From the NCBI GenBank assembly GCA_964627805.1, contig CAZVLA010000007.1, forward strand, positions 1 to 35,159: a stretch of 35,159 nt of DNA. Direction: 5' to 3'. Positions 6,068 to 14,454 of this stretch are shown here, piece by piece. The DNA is from CAZAMI01 sp964627805 (GTDB lineage: Archaea; Thermoproteota; Thermoprotei_A; Sulfolobales; NBVN01). The stretch's first letter is position 1; every line of letters starts with the position of its first letter. The position numbers and the translations under genes were made by a program. The notes under the pieces are model-generated. The model was not told the origin of the DNA, did not search any database, and saw only the letters and a program-made list of their open reading frames with translations.

Positions 6068-8326
6068 TTATAGTTCGCATGCTGGGCATCCTCCTGCGTA
6101 TTCTTCGCTTGCTACCATTACTTCTTCCTTACCTATTCTGAACCATCTGTGGTATATCTTGTCTTTGTGTGTGAATTTCTTTGGTATTGACTTTAGTATG
6201 TCTTCTACGTCCTTACCTAGCTTTATTACTTGCTCTGGTTTTGATCGGTCTCTGAATACGGTTACTCCCTTACATCCTAGTTTCCATGCTAGTGTGAATA
6301 CTTTCCTTACGTCCTCCCTACTAGCTCCGTACCTTAGGTTTACGGTCTTACTCACTGCGTTATCTACCCACCTCTGAAATACTGCCTGTACCCTAACGTG
6401 CCATTCAGGTGGTACTTCGTGTGCTGTCCTCAGTATCTCTAGGTATTCCTTAGGTATTGATCCGTACTTACCCTTGGCTATGTCTATTAGTACTTCCGTA
6501 CTTAACCTACCTGATCCACGTAGGTACTTCTTAAGGTACTTATTAACCTCAATGAAGAGACCTACGGTTGATTCCCTAATGTATACTAGAGCGAAGAATG
6601 GCTCGATGCTCGAGTTAACACCAGCTATGATACCTATACTACCCGTAGGTGCTACCGTAGTTACGGTCGCGTTCCTCGTACCACGCCTCATCTCCTCCCT
6701 AAGTAATCCCCAGTCAATTGGGGGCCTATCACTAACTAACTCCTTAACACCCTCACTAACCCTAGACTCGTCGTAGATAGTGCTTGAGGGTACTTGAGGC
6801 TCCCAATTAAATACACCCCTCGCGTGCTTACTACGCCTAAACGCTGGGTAAGGACCCCTCTCCCTAGCTAACTCATTACTAGCCTCCCTAGCCTTAAACG
6901 CTACGTACTCCATCAACTTATCAGCTAGGTATAGTGCGTCGTGACTATCGTACCTAATACCTAACTCAGCAAGCATGTCAGCGAAACCCATAACACCTAA
7001 ACCAACCTTCCTAGTCCTTAACACAGCCTCCTCAATCCTTGGGTCTGGGTACCAAGACATATCAATAACGTCATCTAAGAACCTAATACCTAACTTAACA
7101 ACCTCACCTAAACCAACCCAATCAATCCTACCGTCCCTAACGAAGGCGGCTAAGTTAATACTACCTAAGTTACAGGCCTCCCAATCAAGTAGTGGTGTCT
7201 CACCGCATGGGTTAGTAGCGTGTATCATACCTAACTCAGGTGTTGGGTTATGCCTATTCACGGTATCTATGAATACCATACCGGGGTCTCCAGACCTCCA
7301 AGCACACTCAACTATTAAGTCGAGTAGGTCACGAGCCCTAACCCTACCCCAGTAACCACACTTACTGATTAAGTCCTCAGTAACTCCAGTAACCTTGACT
7401 TCAGGGCATAACCTAGGGTTTATGAAGTACCAATCACCACCCTCCTCAACAGACTTCATGAATGAGTCGTGAATACCTACACTTAAGTTGAAGTTCTCGA
7501 AGACCCTACCCTCACCACACTTAGACTTCACGAAGTTAATTACGTCTGGGTGCCAGTCATGGAGTATAGCCATCATAGCCCCCCTACGCTTACCACCCTC
7601 CTTAATAACGTCAGCAGCTACGTCGAATAACCTCATGAAGCTAACAGGCCCACTACTAACGCCTCCAGTACCACTAATTACGTCCCCTCTAGGCCTTAGC
7701 GGTGAGAAGTCGAAGCCTACACCAGCACCTGTCTTCTGAATGAGTACGGAGACCCTTAAAGCATCTAGGATTGAGTTCATGTCGTCCTCAAGAGGTACTA
7801 CGAAGCAAGCAGCTAGTTGAGGCCTCCTAGTACCGCTATTCATTATCGTTGGTGAGTTAGGTAGGAACTTAAGCTCACTCATTAACTCGTAGAACCTACG
7901 TGCGTAATCACTAACTGAGTTACCGTACCTAGACTCAGCTAGGGCTACGTAATTAGCTACCCTCCAGAAAGCCTCATTAGGTGTCTCCCTAACCCTACCA
8001 CCCTCATCCTTAAGTAAGTACCTAGCGTATAGTAGCCTAAGCCCCTGATACGTTAGTCTAGCCTCAACACCCTCAACCCTCCCTAACTCCTTACCACACT
8101 CCCTGTAGATCCTAGTGAGTAGTAGGTACTTAGCGAACTCAACCCACCTATCATCAACAGCACCCCAAACCATAGCTACGTACTCTATAGCGTCAAGTAA
8201 CTCAGACTCACTAGGCTTACTGACTCCCCTAGCCCTAAGTACCTTAACGGCCTCATCCCTTAACGCCTCAACCTCACCCCTACTCAAGCCGACCCTAGAC
8301 GCTACCTCGTAAATCACGGTGGCCAT
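6068..8326 (-). CDS. nrdJ: Adenosylcobalamin-dependent ribonucleotide reductase (class II)
   Basis: 752 aa. It reduces ribonucleotides to deoxyribonucleotides using a thiyl radical generated from coenzyme B12, without oxygen. The catalytic set is complete: Cys174 (QLAACFVV), Asn372, Cys374 and Glu376 in ATNPCGE, Cys385 in ACNLGSIN, and a C-terminal redox pair CPAC at 747-750. The spacing N372-C374-E376-C385 equals that of characterised class II enzymes. The N-terminal ~80 residues are helical with no clear ATP-cone motif, so allosteric control by ATP/dATP there is doubtful. No intein interrupts it. A TATA-like TTTTTATG (8351-8358 on the minus strand) lies about 28 nt before the ATG, suggesting a leaderless message. 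It appears monocistronic. Confidence 0.95.
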   Translation of the reverse strand: MATVIYEVASRVGLSRGEVEALRDEAVKVLRARGVSKPSESELLDAIEYVAMVWGAVDDRWVEFAKYLLLTRIYRECGKELGRVEGVEARLTYQGLRLLYARYLLKDEGGRVRETPNEAFWRVANYVALAESRYGNSVSDYARRFYELMSELKFLPNSPTIMNSGTRRPQLAACFVVPLEDDMNSILDALRVSVLIQKTGAGVGFDFSPLRPRGDVISGTGGVSSGPVSFMRLFDVAADVIKEGGKRRGAMMAILHDWHPDVINFVKSKCGEGRVFENFNLSVGIHDSFMKSVEEGGDWYFINPRLCPEVKVTGVTEDLISKCGYWGRVRARDLLDLIVECAWRSGDPGMVFIDTVNRHNPTPELGMIHATNPCGETPLLDWEACNLGSINLAAFVRDGRIDWVGLGEVVKLGIRFLDDVIDMSWYPDPRIEEAVLRTRKVGLGVMGFADMLAELGIRYDSHDALYLADKLMEYVAFKAREASNELARERGPYPAFRRSKHARGVFNWEPQVPSSTIYDESRVSEGVKELVSDRPPIDWGLLREEMRRGTRNATVTTVAPTGSIGIIAGVNSSIEPFFALVYIRESTVGLFIEVNKYLKKYLRGSGRLSTEVLIDIAKGKYGSIPKEYLEILRTAHEVPPEWHVRVQAVFQRWVDNAVSKTVNLRYGASREDVRKVFTLAWKLGCKGVTVFRDRSKPEQVIKLGKDVEDILKSIPKKFTHKDKIYHRWFRIGKEEVMVASEEYAGGCPACEL

Positions 8327-8350
8327 ACCATTAATTAGAGGGTCTCAAAA

Positions 8351-8358
8351 CATAAAAA
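8351..8358 (-). promoter_or_regulatory. TATA box of nrdJ
   Basis: TTTTTATG on the minus strand is centred about 28 nt upstream of the nrdJ ATG (8326), as expected for a leaderless archaeal gene. Confidence 0.5.
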
Positions 8359-8393
8359 CAGCAATTACGTGTAAGTAGCTTAAGTACTTAACC

Positions 8394-9536
8394 CTAAGTA
8401 CCCCCTCTAGAAGCCTCATTAAATACCCTAATCAACTCCTTAACTAACTTACTAGCATCGAGCCTCTCCCTAAGCCTCCTAGCAACTACCTCAGTAACCT
8501 CCCTAACTACGCCACCCCTAAGCACCTCCCTAATCGCTCTAACACAACCACTAACAGCGTCCCTAGGATTAACGAGTAGTGGGTAGTCCTCACCCAGTAC
8601 CTCAGGAACACCACCTACTGCAGTAGCTACTACGGGCACACCCATTGAGGCCGCCTCAACGACTGCGTACGGCATGGGCTCCTCCCATATGGATGGGTGT
8701 AGTAGCGCTGCTGAATTCCTAAGTAACGCTACGTAGTCACCGTGCCTAACCCTAGGTACGTAAGTAATACCTCCCCTCCTAACGACGCCACTAGTACCTG
8801 CCTTAGTAACTACTACCTCAACCTCACCCCTCAATAACTTACTGACCTCACGGACTATGTGGTACCCCTTAAGTAAGGAGTAACCACCAGGGAATACTAC
8901 GTAGGGTTCCCTAACCTCAGTAGGTAACTCACCAACCTCAGCACTCCTAGGTGGTAGTGGGTTCGGTACGTAACGTAACTTACTAGCTACTTGGGGTAAT
9001 CTAGAAGCTACTATACTTAACTGCCTCCTAGACACGCATACGTAGGCATTAGCCATTAATACTGACTTAACTACCCTACTCCACGGGTGCTTAGATATTA
9101 AGTACTTAAGCGTACCTAAGGGACCTAAGACTAAAGCCTTACTAGCTCTAGGAGCACCATTAACTAGTACGAAGCCTGTGGGGTCAATTATTGAGTAGTC
9201 GTGTAGGTGAATAACTGAAGCCCTACCGACCTCCCTAGCGACATTAACTAAGGGCCAAGCAAGCCTAGGTATGTAGAGAATGTCTGAATCCCTAATTAAG
9301 GACCTAAATTCATTAGTAAGTCCCTTAAGGACCCTCCATAACGAGTACCTACTACGGACACGTAACTCATCAAGGATTACGTACTCAGTACCTACGGTCC
9401 TAGCAGGTGCTTTAGTACCAGTAACTACGGTAACCTCAACACCCTCCCTAACTAACGCCTCGACCCATAAGTAAGTAGCTAACTCACCACCACTACCCTC
9501 AGGCCAGTAAACCTCAGAAACCACTAGTACGGACAT
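8394..9536 (-). CDS. GT4-family glycosyltransferase
   Basis: About 380 aa with the GT-B fold. The N-terminal domain begins SVLVVSEVYWPEGSGGE, with the Gly-rich loop that contacts the sugar nucleotide. The C-terminal domain carries the retaining GT4 signature E-x7-E (EPMPYAVVE) followed by MGVPVVATAVGGVPEVL. Such enzymes add sugars to glycans, glycolipids or S-layer N-glycans; donor and acceptor cannot be told. I place the start at ATG 9536 rather than the in-frame GTG at 9542, because it begins at the first beta strand. It sits alone between nrdJ and a divergent gene of unknown function. Confidence 0.85.
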   Translation of the reverse strand: MSVLVVSEVYWPEGSGGELATYLWVEALVREGVEVTVVTGTKAPARTVGTEYVILDELRVRSRYSLWRVLKGLTNEFRSLIRDSDILYIPRLAWPLVNVAREVGRASVIHLHDYSIIDPTGFVLVNGAPRASKALVLGPLGTLKYLISKHPWSRVVKSVLMANAYVCVSRRQLSIVASRLPQVASKLRYVPNPLPPRSAEVGELPTEVREPYVVFPGGYSLLKGYHIVREVSKLLRGEVEVVVTKAGTSGVVRRGGITYVPRVRHGDYVALLRNSAALLHPSIWEEPMPYAVVEAASMGVPVVATAVGGVPEVLGEDYPLLVNPRDAVSGCVRAIREVLRGGVVREVTEVVARRLRERLDASKLVKELIRVFNEASRGGT

Positions 9537-9663
9537 ACCCACTAACTAATCACCTACTCCTTACCTAGTAGTTAATTAGTAAGCACCAATAAGTATTACC
9601 TAATACTCTTAAACAGGTAAATTCTCTTATGGAGTCATTCTTATTAGTACTATGTAGAGCATT

Positions 9664-10275
9664 GTGTGGGGGCAAATGATGGGGCGTACGGGCAGGTTCG
9701 TAACTTCAGTTGCTGAGTTAGGTCTTGGGTTGGGGGTCTGTAGGGAGGAGTTCTTAAGTATTGATGAGGTTAGGTCAATCATTAAGGGCTACCCGTACGT
9801 AATACCTACAGTACCCACTAACGCTAAGGTCTTTGAGGGTATTGATGTAGGTGATTTCAGGTGTGACTACTTAATAGTTAGTAGGTTAGGTAGGTCGGGA
9901 CCTACGATCCACGTAGTTACTCTTAAGTGGTTTAACTACGGGCTCAGCAAGTCCGGTACTAAGGATGTTAGGGACTTAGTCCGTGAGTTGGAGTTCCTAG
10001 ATAGTGTTTACTGGGATTTAGAGACTTTAGGTTCATGTAGAGCTTCATGGGCTTTAAGACTTAAGAGTATGGTTAAGTCCGTATTAGGTGTTAGGAGGTT
10101 ACGTATTAGTGAAGTATTCATTAATGTAGTCTTCCGTGAGTTAAGCGGTGATGTTATTGATGCTATCGACATCGTTAATGACTTAGTAGATGCTTACGTA
10201 GATGCTACTGAGTTTAGGAGGTTCTTATGTGGTAATGCATCCCTCATTCAAGTACGTACCTACACTTGGAGGTAA
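9664..10275 (+). CDS. Hypothetical protein, 203 aa
   Basis: I do not recognise the family. The protein is soluble, with alternating hydrophobic strands (CDYLIVSRL, TIHVVTLKW) and charged helices, and has no transmembrane segment or signal peptide. The middle part has some flavour of a PD-(D/E)XK-type core, but no clear catalytic triad is visible, so I make no claim. Codon use matches the neighbours, arguing for a real gene. The start could be GTG 9664 or ATG at 9676 or 9679; a TATA-like TTCTTATTAG lies at about 9638-9647. It ends directly against the convergent Lrp-type gene, with no gap. Confidence 0.6.
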   Translation: MWGQMMGRTGRFVTSVAELGLGLGVCREEFLSIDEVRSIIKGYPYVIPTVPTNAKVFEGIDVGDFRCDYLIVSRLGRSGPTIHVVTLKWFNYGLSKSGTKDVRDLVRELEFLDSVYWDLETLGSCRASWALRLKSMVKSVLGVRRLRISEVFINVVFRELSGDVIDAIDIVNDLVDAYVDATEFRRFLCGNASLIQVRTYTWR

Positions 10276-10902
10276 TTACTCCCTCCCTAACTTCTTAGGT
10301 GGTATGGTTGAGAAGGTACCTCTGTAGTATATAGTTGCTGGGCACCCAATACACTCCCTCCTAACATACTTAACGCACCTACTACATAGTAACCCGCATG
10401 GCGTCTCTAAGTACTCCTTCCTAGGTACTCTAATCCTTAAGTACTCACCAAGGAGTACTGAAGTTACGGGTATTACGGAGCTCCTCCTAATACCGTTAGC
10501 GGTCCTCAACATACAAGTACCTAACATAGCGTTAAGTACAGACTCATCCTCGGCGTAAGCTAGTACAGCTAAGTTGTAATCACCTAACACCTTAAACATA
10601 TGTATGATCCTAGGGCACTCCCTAAACCTCTCAAGTAACTTACTAATGTACTCATCATTAACTACCTCAAGAAGGATAAGTACTAACTTAAAACCGAGAC
10701 CCTCAACATTAATTAATGGAGAGAACTTAACTAAGCCCCTATCAAGTAACCTACTAACCCTCTTAATAACAGCAGTATGAGTAACACCTAACTCCCTAGC
10801 AACTAATGAGTAATTAGGCCTTAAGCAACCCTCAACAACAGAGAGCAACTTAAGATCCCTACCACTTAAAGAACCAGAAACACCAGAACCCACAAACAGC
10901 AC
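10276..10902 (-). CDS. Lrp/AsnC-type regulator with C-terminal Cys cluster
   Basis: 208 aa. Residues 13-60 form a winged helix-turn-helix typical of Lrp/AsnC (SLVARELGVTHTAVIKRVSR is the recognition region). Residues about 70-155 look like the RAM ligand-binding and oligomerisation domain (LEVVNDE, MFKVLGDYNLAVLA). A short C-terminal extension holds Cys169, 173, 176, 184 and 187 in a C-x3-C-x2-C-x7-C-x2-C pattern, a likely zinc or iron-sulfur site. That tail is not part of ordinary Lrp proteins and could make DNA binding respond to metal or redox state. Targets are unknown; the nearest candidates are the TauE-type exporter and its own promoter. The GTG start and the first dozen residues are uncertain. 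Confidence 0.8.
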   Translation of the reverse strand: MLFVGSGVSGSLSGRDLKLLSVVEGCLRPNYSLVARELGVTHTAVIKRVSRLLDRGLVKFSPLINVEGLGFKLVLILLEVVNDEYISKLLERFRECPRIIHMFKVLGDYNLAVLAYAEDESVLNAMLGTCMLRTANGIRRSSVIPVTSVLLGEYLRIRVPRKEYLETPCGLLCSRCVKYVRRECIGCPATIYYRGTFSTIPPKKLGRE

Positions 10903-11141
10903 CCAAACATAAAACGCAACTAACCCAAAAATAACTAAGTAACAAAAAGAAACTAGGCTGTAAGGACTTCTTAATGAGTAAGTAGGTAGTAGGTAATGAG
11001 TACTTCAGGTAAGTATTAATAAAGCCTAATTAGTGAAATTAGTACTTAAAGGGTGATGATGTGAATATGAGGTTACTCTTACGTAATCCAAATAATTAGG
11101 TTATGAGCCTATTACTTATCTCCTTCAAGGTATTTAGATTC

Positions 11142-11273
11142 TCACTCCCTAGTCTCTCTATCGTATTCTCTCAGTTGGTCTAATATGTCCTTTACCTCAT
11201 TGAATACCTTTATCGCTATTTGCTCCCAGCTCCTTTCCTTGCGTTCTTCTTCATTCATTCCTACTCCCTTCAT
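11142..11273 (-). CDS. Small charged protein, 43 aa, coupled to TauE gene
   Basis: The ATG at 11273 overlaps the TGA of the upstream exporter gene (ATGA), the usual sign of translational coupling. The 43-residue product is very hydrophilic and probably one amphipathic helix (EEERKERSWEQIAIKVFNEV, then KDILDQLREYDRETRE). It has no membrane segment. A longer frame from 11354 exists, but it would lie inside the exporter gene and is basic in a way that suggests a shadow. I do not know the family; a cytoplasmic helper of the exporter is an inference from coupling. Confidence 0.5.
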   Translation of the reverse strand: MKGVGMNEEERKERSWEQIAIKVFNEVKDILDQLREYDRETRE

Positions 11274-12076
11274 AGGGTCTTGGTTAGTGCGTCGTACGCT
11301 ACGTACGCTCCTGCTCCTATGATTGCTAGTGCGTATATTAGTCTTAGTAGCCATGGTGGTGACTTAACGGATAGTTTAGCCCCTACCCATGAAGCTATTA
11401 GTGTCGGTACCCCTATCGACGCTAGTAGTACGGCGTTCATGTAGCCATTAGCTGTTAGTACTGCTGAGCCTACACTCGCTGTAGCTATCATTTGAGCGCT
11501 TGAGGTACCTACAGCTACGTGTGTTGGGTATGCTAGGGCCATGAATATCGGTACGAAGTATATGCCCCCACCGAAGCCGCATAAGCCCGTAGCGAATCCC
11601 GCTAGGAACATTAGTGTAGCTAGCTTGGGTCCGTACTCAAGCTTAGTAACCTCCCTAACCGTTACTCTCTTAACTAATGAAGCCCTAGCCTTAACCGTCT
11701 TGTAAGCTACGTAGAAACCAATTACTACGCACGCAATACCGAAGAAGGCCTTAAGCGTTAGTGTCGGTATGTACTTAGCGACTACGTAAGCACCTAAAGC
11801 AACACCGGCGACACCACTTAATGAAGCAACTACTAAGCCCCTACCAAAGACGTGCCCGCTCCTCCAATGGACAATAACGCCGGGTATGGTTGTTAAGGCT
11901 ATAGTAGCTTGATTAACGCAGTAGGCTGACTTAATACTAACACCGAATAAGTACATAATCATGGGTATCCTCAAGAAACAACCACCAACACCTAACCAAG
12001 TAGCTAGTAAGCCAGGGATTAAGGCAGTGAGTAGCACGTAGAGCCAGTATAAGGGATTACTGACATCCACAAACAC
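11270..12076 (-). CDS. TauE/SafE-family sulfite/anion exporter
   Basis: About 268 aa, integral membrane. The protein has two homologous halves, each starting with the family's Gly-rich motif: LLATWLGVGGCFLRIPMI near residue 27 and GFATGLCGFGGGIYFVPIF near residue 165. About eight hydrophobic segments are visible. TauE/SafE proteins export sulfite, sulfoacetate or other small organic anions; the substrate is not predictable here. I prefer the GTG at 12076, because AGGTG lies 6 nt before it; the longer GTG start at 12085 overlaps that ribosome-binding site. A 43-aa protein is coupled at its 3' end. Confidence 0.85.
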   Translation of the reverse strand: MFVDVSNPLYWLYVLLTALIPGLLATWLGVGGCFLRIPMIMYLFGVSIKSAYCVNQATIALTTIPGVIVHWRSGHVFGRGLVVASLSGVAGVALGAYVVAKYIPTLTLKAFFGIACVVIGFYVAYKTVKARASLVKRVTVREVTKLEYGPKLATLMFLAGFATGLCGFGGGIYFVPIFMALAYPTHVAVGTSSAQMIATASVGSAVLTANGYMNAVLLASIGVPTLIASWVGAKLSVKSPPWLLRLIYALAIIGAGAYVAYDALTKTL

Positions 12077-12338
12077 ACTCACCACCTAGGTGATTCAGAA
12101 AGAAACGGAGATTTAAGTATGTGGTAACAAACTGAAACAGCCTCTACATCACCTCAATGCTCCTTAGGTTATCTAGTGTGTTCTCCCTCATTTACGCCCT
12201 TGATGTTCATTACCCGTAACTATTTATTTATTGGTTATTGTTTGGTTTGTTGAATTTAATTTAATTGTGGAATGAAAGATTTTTGAGTTATTGAGTAGTT
12301 AGTATATTGAGGGTAATGAATATTTTGAGGTGCATTCT

Positions 12339-13625
12339 ATGAGCTGGTTTAAGAAGTACTTAGAGTTCCCGGTGATCTACAAGATCGCTATAGGGTTCGT
12401 GCTGGGCATCATCATAGGTGCCGTAACAGGTGCCGTTATAGGTCCACACGCTATGGACCCGATTAAGCCCCTCGGCGACCTCTTCATTAGGTTACTGAAG
12501 ATGATTGTAGCACCCATAATACTCTTCACCCTAGTAGTTGGTGCTGCTAGCATATCACCGGCTAGGCTGGGTAGGGTAGGTGTTAAGATCATCGTGTACT
12601 ACCTCATAACATCAGCTATTGCTGTATTGATAGGTATAGCTATGGCTAACATATTCAAGCCCGGGGTAGGTCTGCACCTAGCAGGTGCTGCTAAGAAAGT
12701 AACTGTTAAGGCGGCACCACCAATGGTTCAGGTACTACTCAACATAATACCTACGAACCCGTTCGCGGCACTTACGGAGGGTAAGGTACTTCAGATAATA
12801 TTCTTCGCTATAGTAGTTGGTATAGCTATAGCTTACTTAAGGGGTAGTAAGGTTGAGAGGGTAGCTAAGGCAGCATCTACGGTGTACTCAGTATTTGATG
12901 GGTTAGCTGAGGTCATGTATAAGATAGTTAGGGGTATACTGCAGTACGCACCAATAGGTGTGTTCGCGTTAATAGGTTACGTAGTAGCTAGGTTCGGTAT
13001 TAAGGTACTCGGGCCACTAGCGATAGCCGTAGTAGCTCTCTACGTAGGGCTATTCACACACATCGTACTAGTGTACGGCGGTATCTTAGCCGCGTTTAGG
13101 ATTAGCTTAATCAAGTTCCTTAAGGGCGCTAAGGAGCCAATGCTGACAGCATTCGTAACTAGGAGTAGCTCAGGTACCTTACCAGTAACTATGAGTGCTG
13201 CTGAGAATAACTTCAGGATTAGTAGGTCGATATACTCATTCACACTACCGCTAGGAGCTACGATAAATATGGACGGTACCGCTATGTACCAAGCAATATC
13301 AACTATATTCATAGCTAACGCGTTAGGAATACCACTAACACCCCAGCAGCAACTACTTATAGTAATAACTGCTGTACTAGCATCAATAGGTACTGCAGGA
13401 GTACCTGGTGCTGGGTTAATAATGCTCGCCATGGTGCTTGAGGCCGTAGGACTACCACTAACGAACCCAGCAGTAGCTGCTGCTTACGGAATGATAGCGG
13501 GTATTGACGTAATACTCGATATGGGTAGGACAATGGTTAACGTAACTGGTGACTTAGTAGGTACTATAGTAGTAGCTAAGACCGAGAAGGAGATAGACAT
13601 GTCGTCAGGTGTTTGGAAGTCGTGA
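12339..13625 (+). CDS. Dicarboxylate/amino acid:cation symporter (GltPh type)
   Basis: About 428 aa. DAACS-family secondary transporter that takes up aspartate, glutamate or C4-dicarboxylates with Na+ or H+. All substrate-site elements are visible (numbered from the GTG frame): hairpin 1 TRSSSGTLP at 277-285, TM7 NMDGT at 313-317, hairpin 2 GVPGAG at 357-362, and TM8 Asp397, Arg400, Thr401 and Asn404 in DMGRTMVNVTGD. The Asp/Arg/Thr/Asn set and the NMDGT motif match the Na+-coupled aspartate transporter GltPh, so aspartate uptake is the best guess. I chose the ATG at 12339 since GAGGTG (12327-12332) precedes it; a GTG at 12330 lies inside that site. AGTATATT near 12301 may be the TATA box. 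Confidence 0.93.
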   Translation: MSWFKKYLEFPVIYKIAIGFVLGIIIGAVTGAVIGPHAMDPIKPLGDLFIRLLKMIVAPIILFTLVVGAASISPARLGRVGVKIIVYYLITSAIAVLIGIAMANIFKPGVGLHLAGAAKKVTVKAAPPMVQVLLNIIPTNPFAALTEGKVLQIIFFAIVVGIAIAYLRGSKVERVAKAASTVYSVFDGLAEVMYKIVRGILQYAPIGVFALIGYVVARFGIKVLGPLAIAVVALYVGLFTHIVLVYGGILAAFRISLIKFLKGAKEPMLTAFVTRSSSGTLPVTMSAAENNFRISRSIYSFTLPLGATINMDGTAMYQAISTIFIANALGIPLTPQQQLLIVITAVLASIGTAGVPGAGLIMLAMVLEAVGLPLTNPAVAAAYGMIAGIDVILDMGRTMVNVTGDLVGTIVVAKTEKEIDMSSGVWKS

Positions 13626-13710
13626 TTTTTAATTAGTAAACCTACGTACCTACTCACTAACTACGCTTAAGCATCTCATCCACTATACGTAATCCCTTAA
13701 CTAATAGTAG

Positions 13711-13839
13711 TTGGGGTCTACATTATGTAGTAAGTACTACGGCCTCCTTGAAGTAGGGTTGGTGGCTTTAGCTACGTTAATTACTTATTACTTAGTAATG
13801 CGAGCGTATAGAGGGGTTGAGGAGACCGGCAGGAACTGA
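13711..13839 (+). CDS. Possible small membrane protein, 42 aa
   Basis: A short frame from TTG 13711 to TGA 13837-13839 lies in an otherwise empty 250-bp gap. It encodes a hydrophilic start, one hydrophobic segment (EVGLVALATLITYYLVM) and a charged tail (RAYRGVEETGRN), the make-up of a single-span small protein. ACTATACG (about 13682-13689) sits 25 nt upstream, as expected for a leaderless gene. I do not recognise a family, and a frame this short could be chance. Confidence 0.35.
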   Translation: MGSTLCSKYYGLLEVGLVALATLITYYLVMRAYRGVEETGRN

Positions 13840-13887
13840 AGTGTGATGAGTTAACCACCCCGATACTGACTCCGTGAGGTGGTGTGT

Positions 13888-14454
13888 TTGGGTTCATTGG
13901 TTAAGTACTTAGTAGTTACTACTGGCTTAGGTGGTTTACTAATACCGGTGGCGTGTATACTACTATCGATAGCCTACTCACCATGGTTTAACCCGTGGCT
14001 TAACGCGTTAAGTGACTTAGGTAGGGTTTCGGAGTCGTTAGTAGCACCTATATTTAACTTAGGCCTAGCCTTGGGTGGTTATTTAATGGGTTTATTCAGT
14101 ATTAAGTACTTAATTAAGTACTCAGTAATTAAGTCCGTAATACTAGCTACGGCATCACTTAATCTAGTACTAGTTGCTGTGTTTAGTGAGGATTACGGGG
14201 CCCTACACTTCAATGTATCCCTAACCTTCTTCACCTTACTAGGTACTTACTTAATCACTGACTCACTAATTAGGAAGTCAGTAATACCTGCTGTAGGGTT
14301 CATCATATCCCTAACCCTATGGTTGACTCACTTCATGATTAAGGTACCTCCAGGAGCTGCGGTACCTGAGGTTGTTTCAGTAGTTGCATTCACTACTTCA
14401 TACGTTAGGGATTACTTAGGTGTTAGTAAGTTACTTCTTAAAGATAGCTACTAA
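13888..14454 (+). CDS. DUF998-like membrane protein
   Basis: About 188 aa with six predicted membrane segments. The pattern after the first segment (SPWFNPWLNALSDLG, then APIFNLGLALGGYLMGLF) is typical of archaeal DUF998-like proteins, which have no established function. I chose TTG 13888 as start because GAGGTG at 13876-13881 ends 6 nt before it; GTG 13879 overlaps that site. The 3' end overlaps the convergent methyltransferase frame by 24 nt. Confidence 0.7.
   Translation: MGSLVKYLVVTTGLGGLLIPVACILLSIAYSPWFNPWLNALSDLGRVSESLVAPIFNLGLALGGYLMGLFSIKYLIKYSVIKSVILATASLNLVLVAVFSEDYGALHFNVSLTFFTLLGTYLITDSLIRKSVIPAVGFIISLTLWLTHFMIKVPPGAAVPEVVSVVAFTTSYVRDYLGVSKLLLKDSY

Noticed and set aside
10903..11141. 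Gene or RNA in the gap between the Lrp-type gene and the small TauE-linked gene
   Set aside because: Only very short frames and no tRNA-like or guide-RNA fold could be seen; it probably holds the Lrp promoter and the end of the exporter transcript.
12086..12338. Gene between the TauE exporter and the GltPh-type transporter
   Set aside because: About 250 bp of AT-rich sequence with no convincing frame; it fits a divergent promoter region.
13844..13870. C/D-box guide RNA (GTGATGA then CTGA)
   Set aside because: A D box at the right distance and a second guide unit are missing; the segment ends in the ribosome-binding site of the DUF998-like gene.
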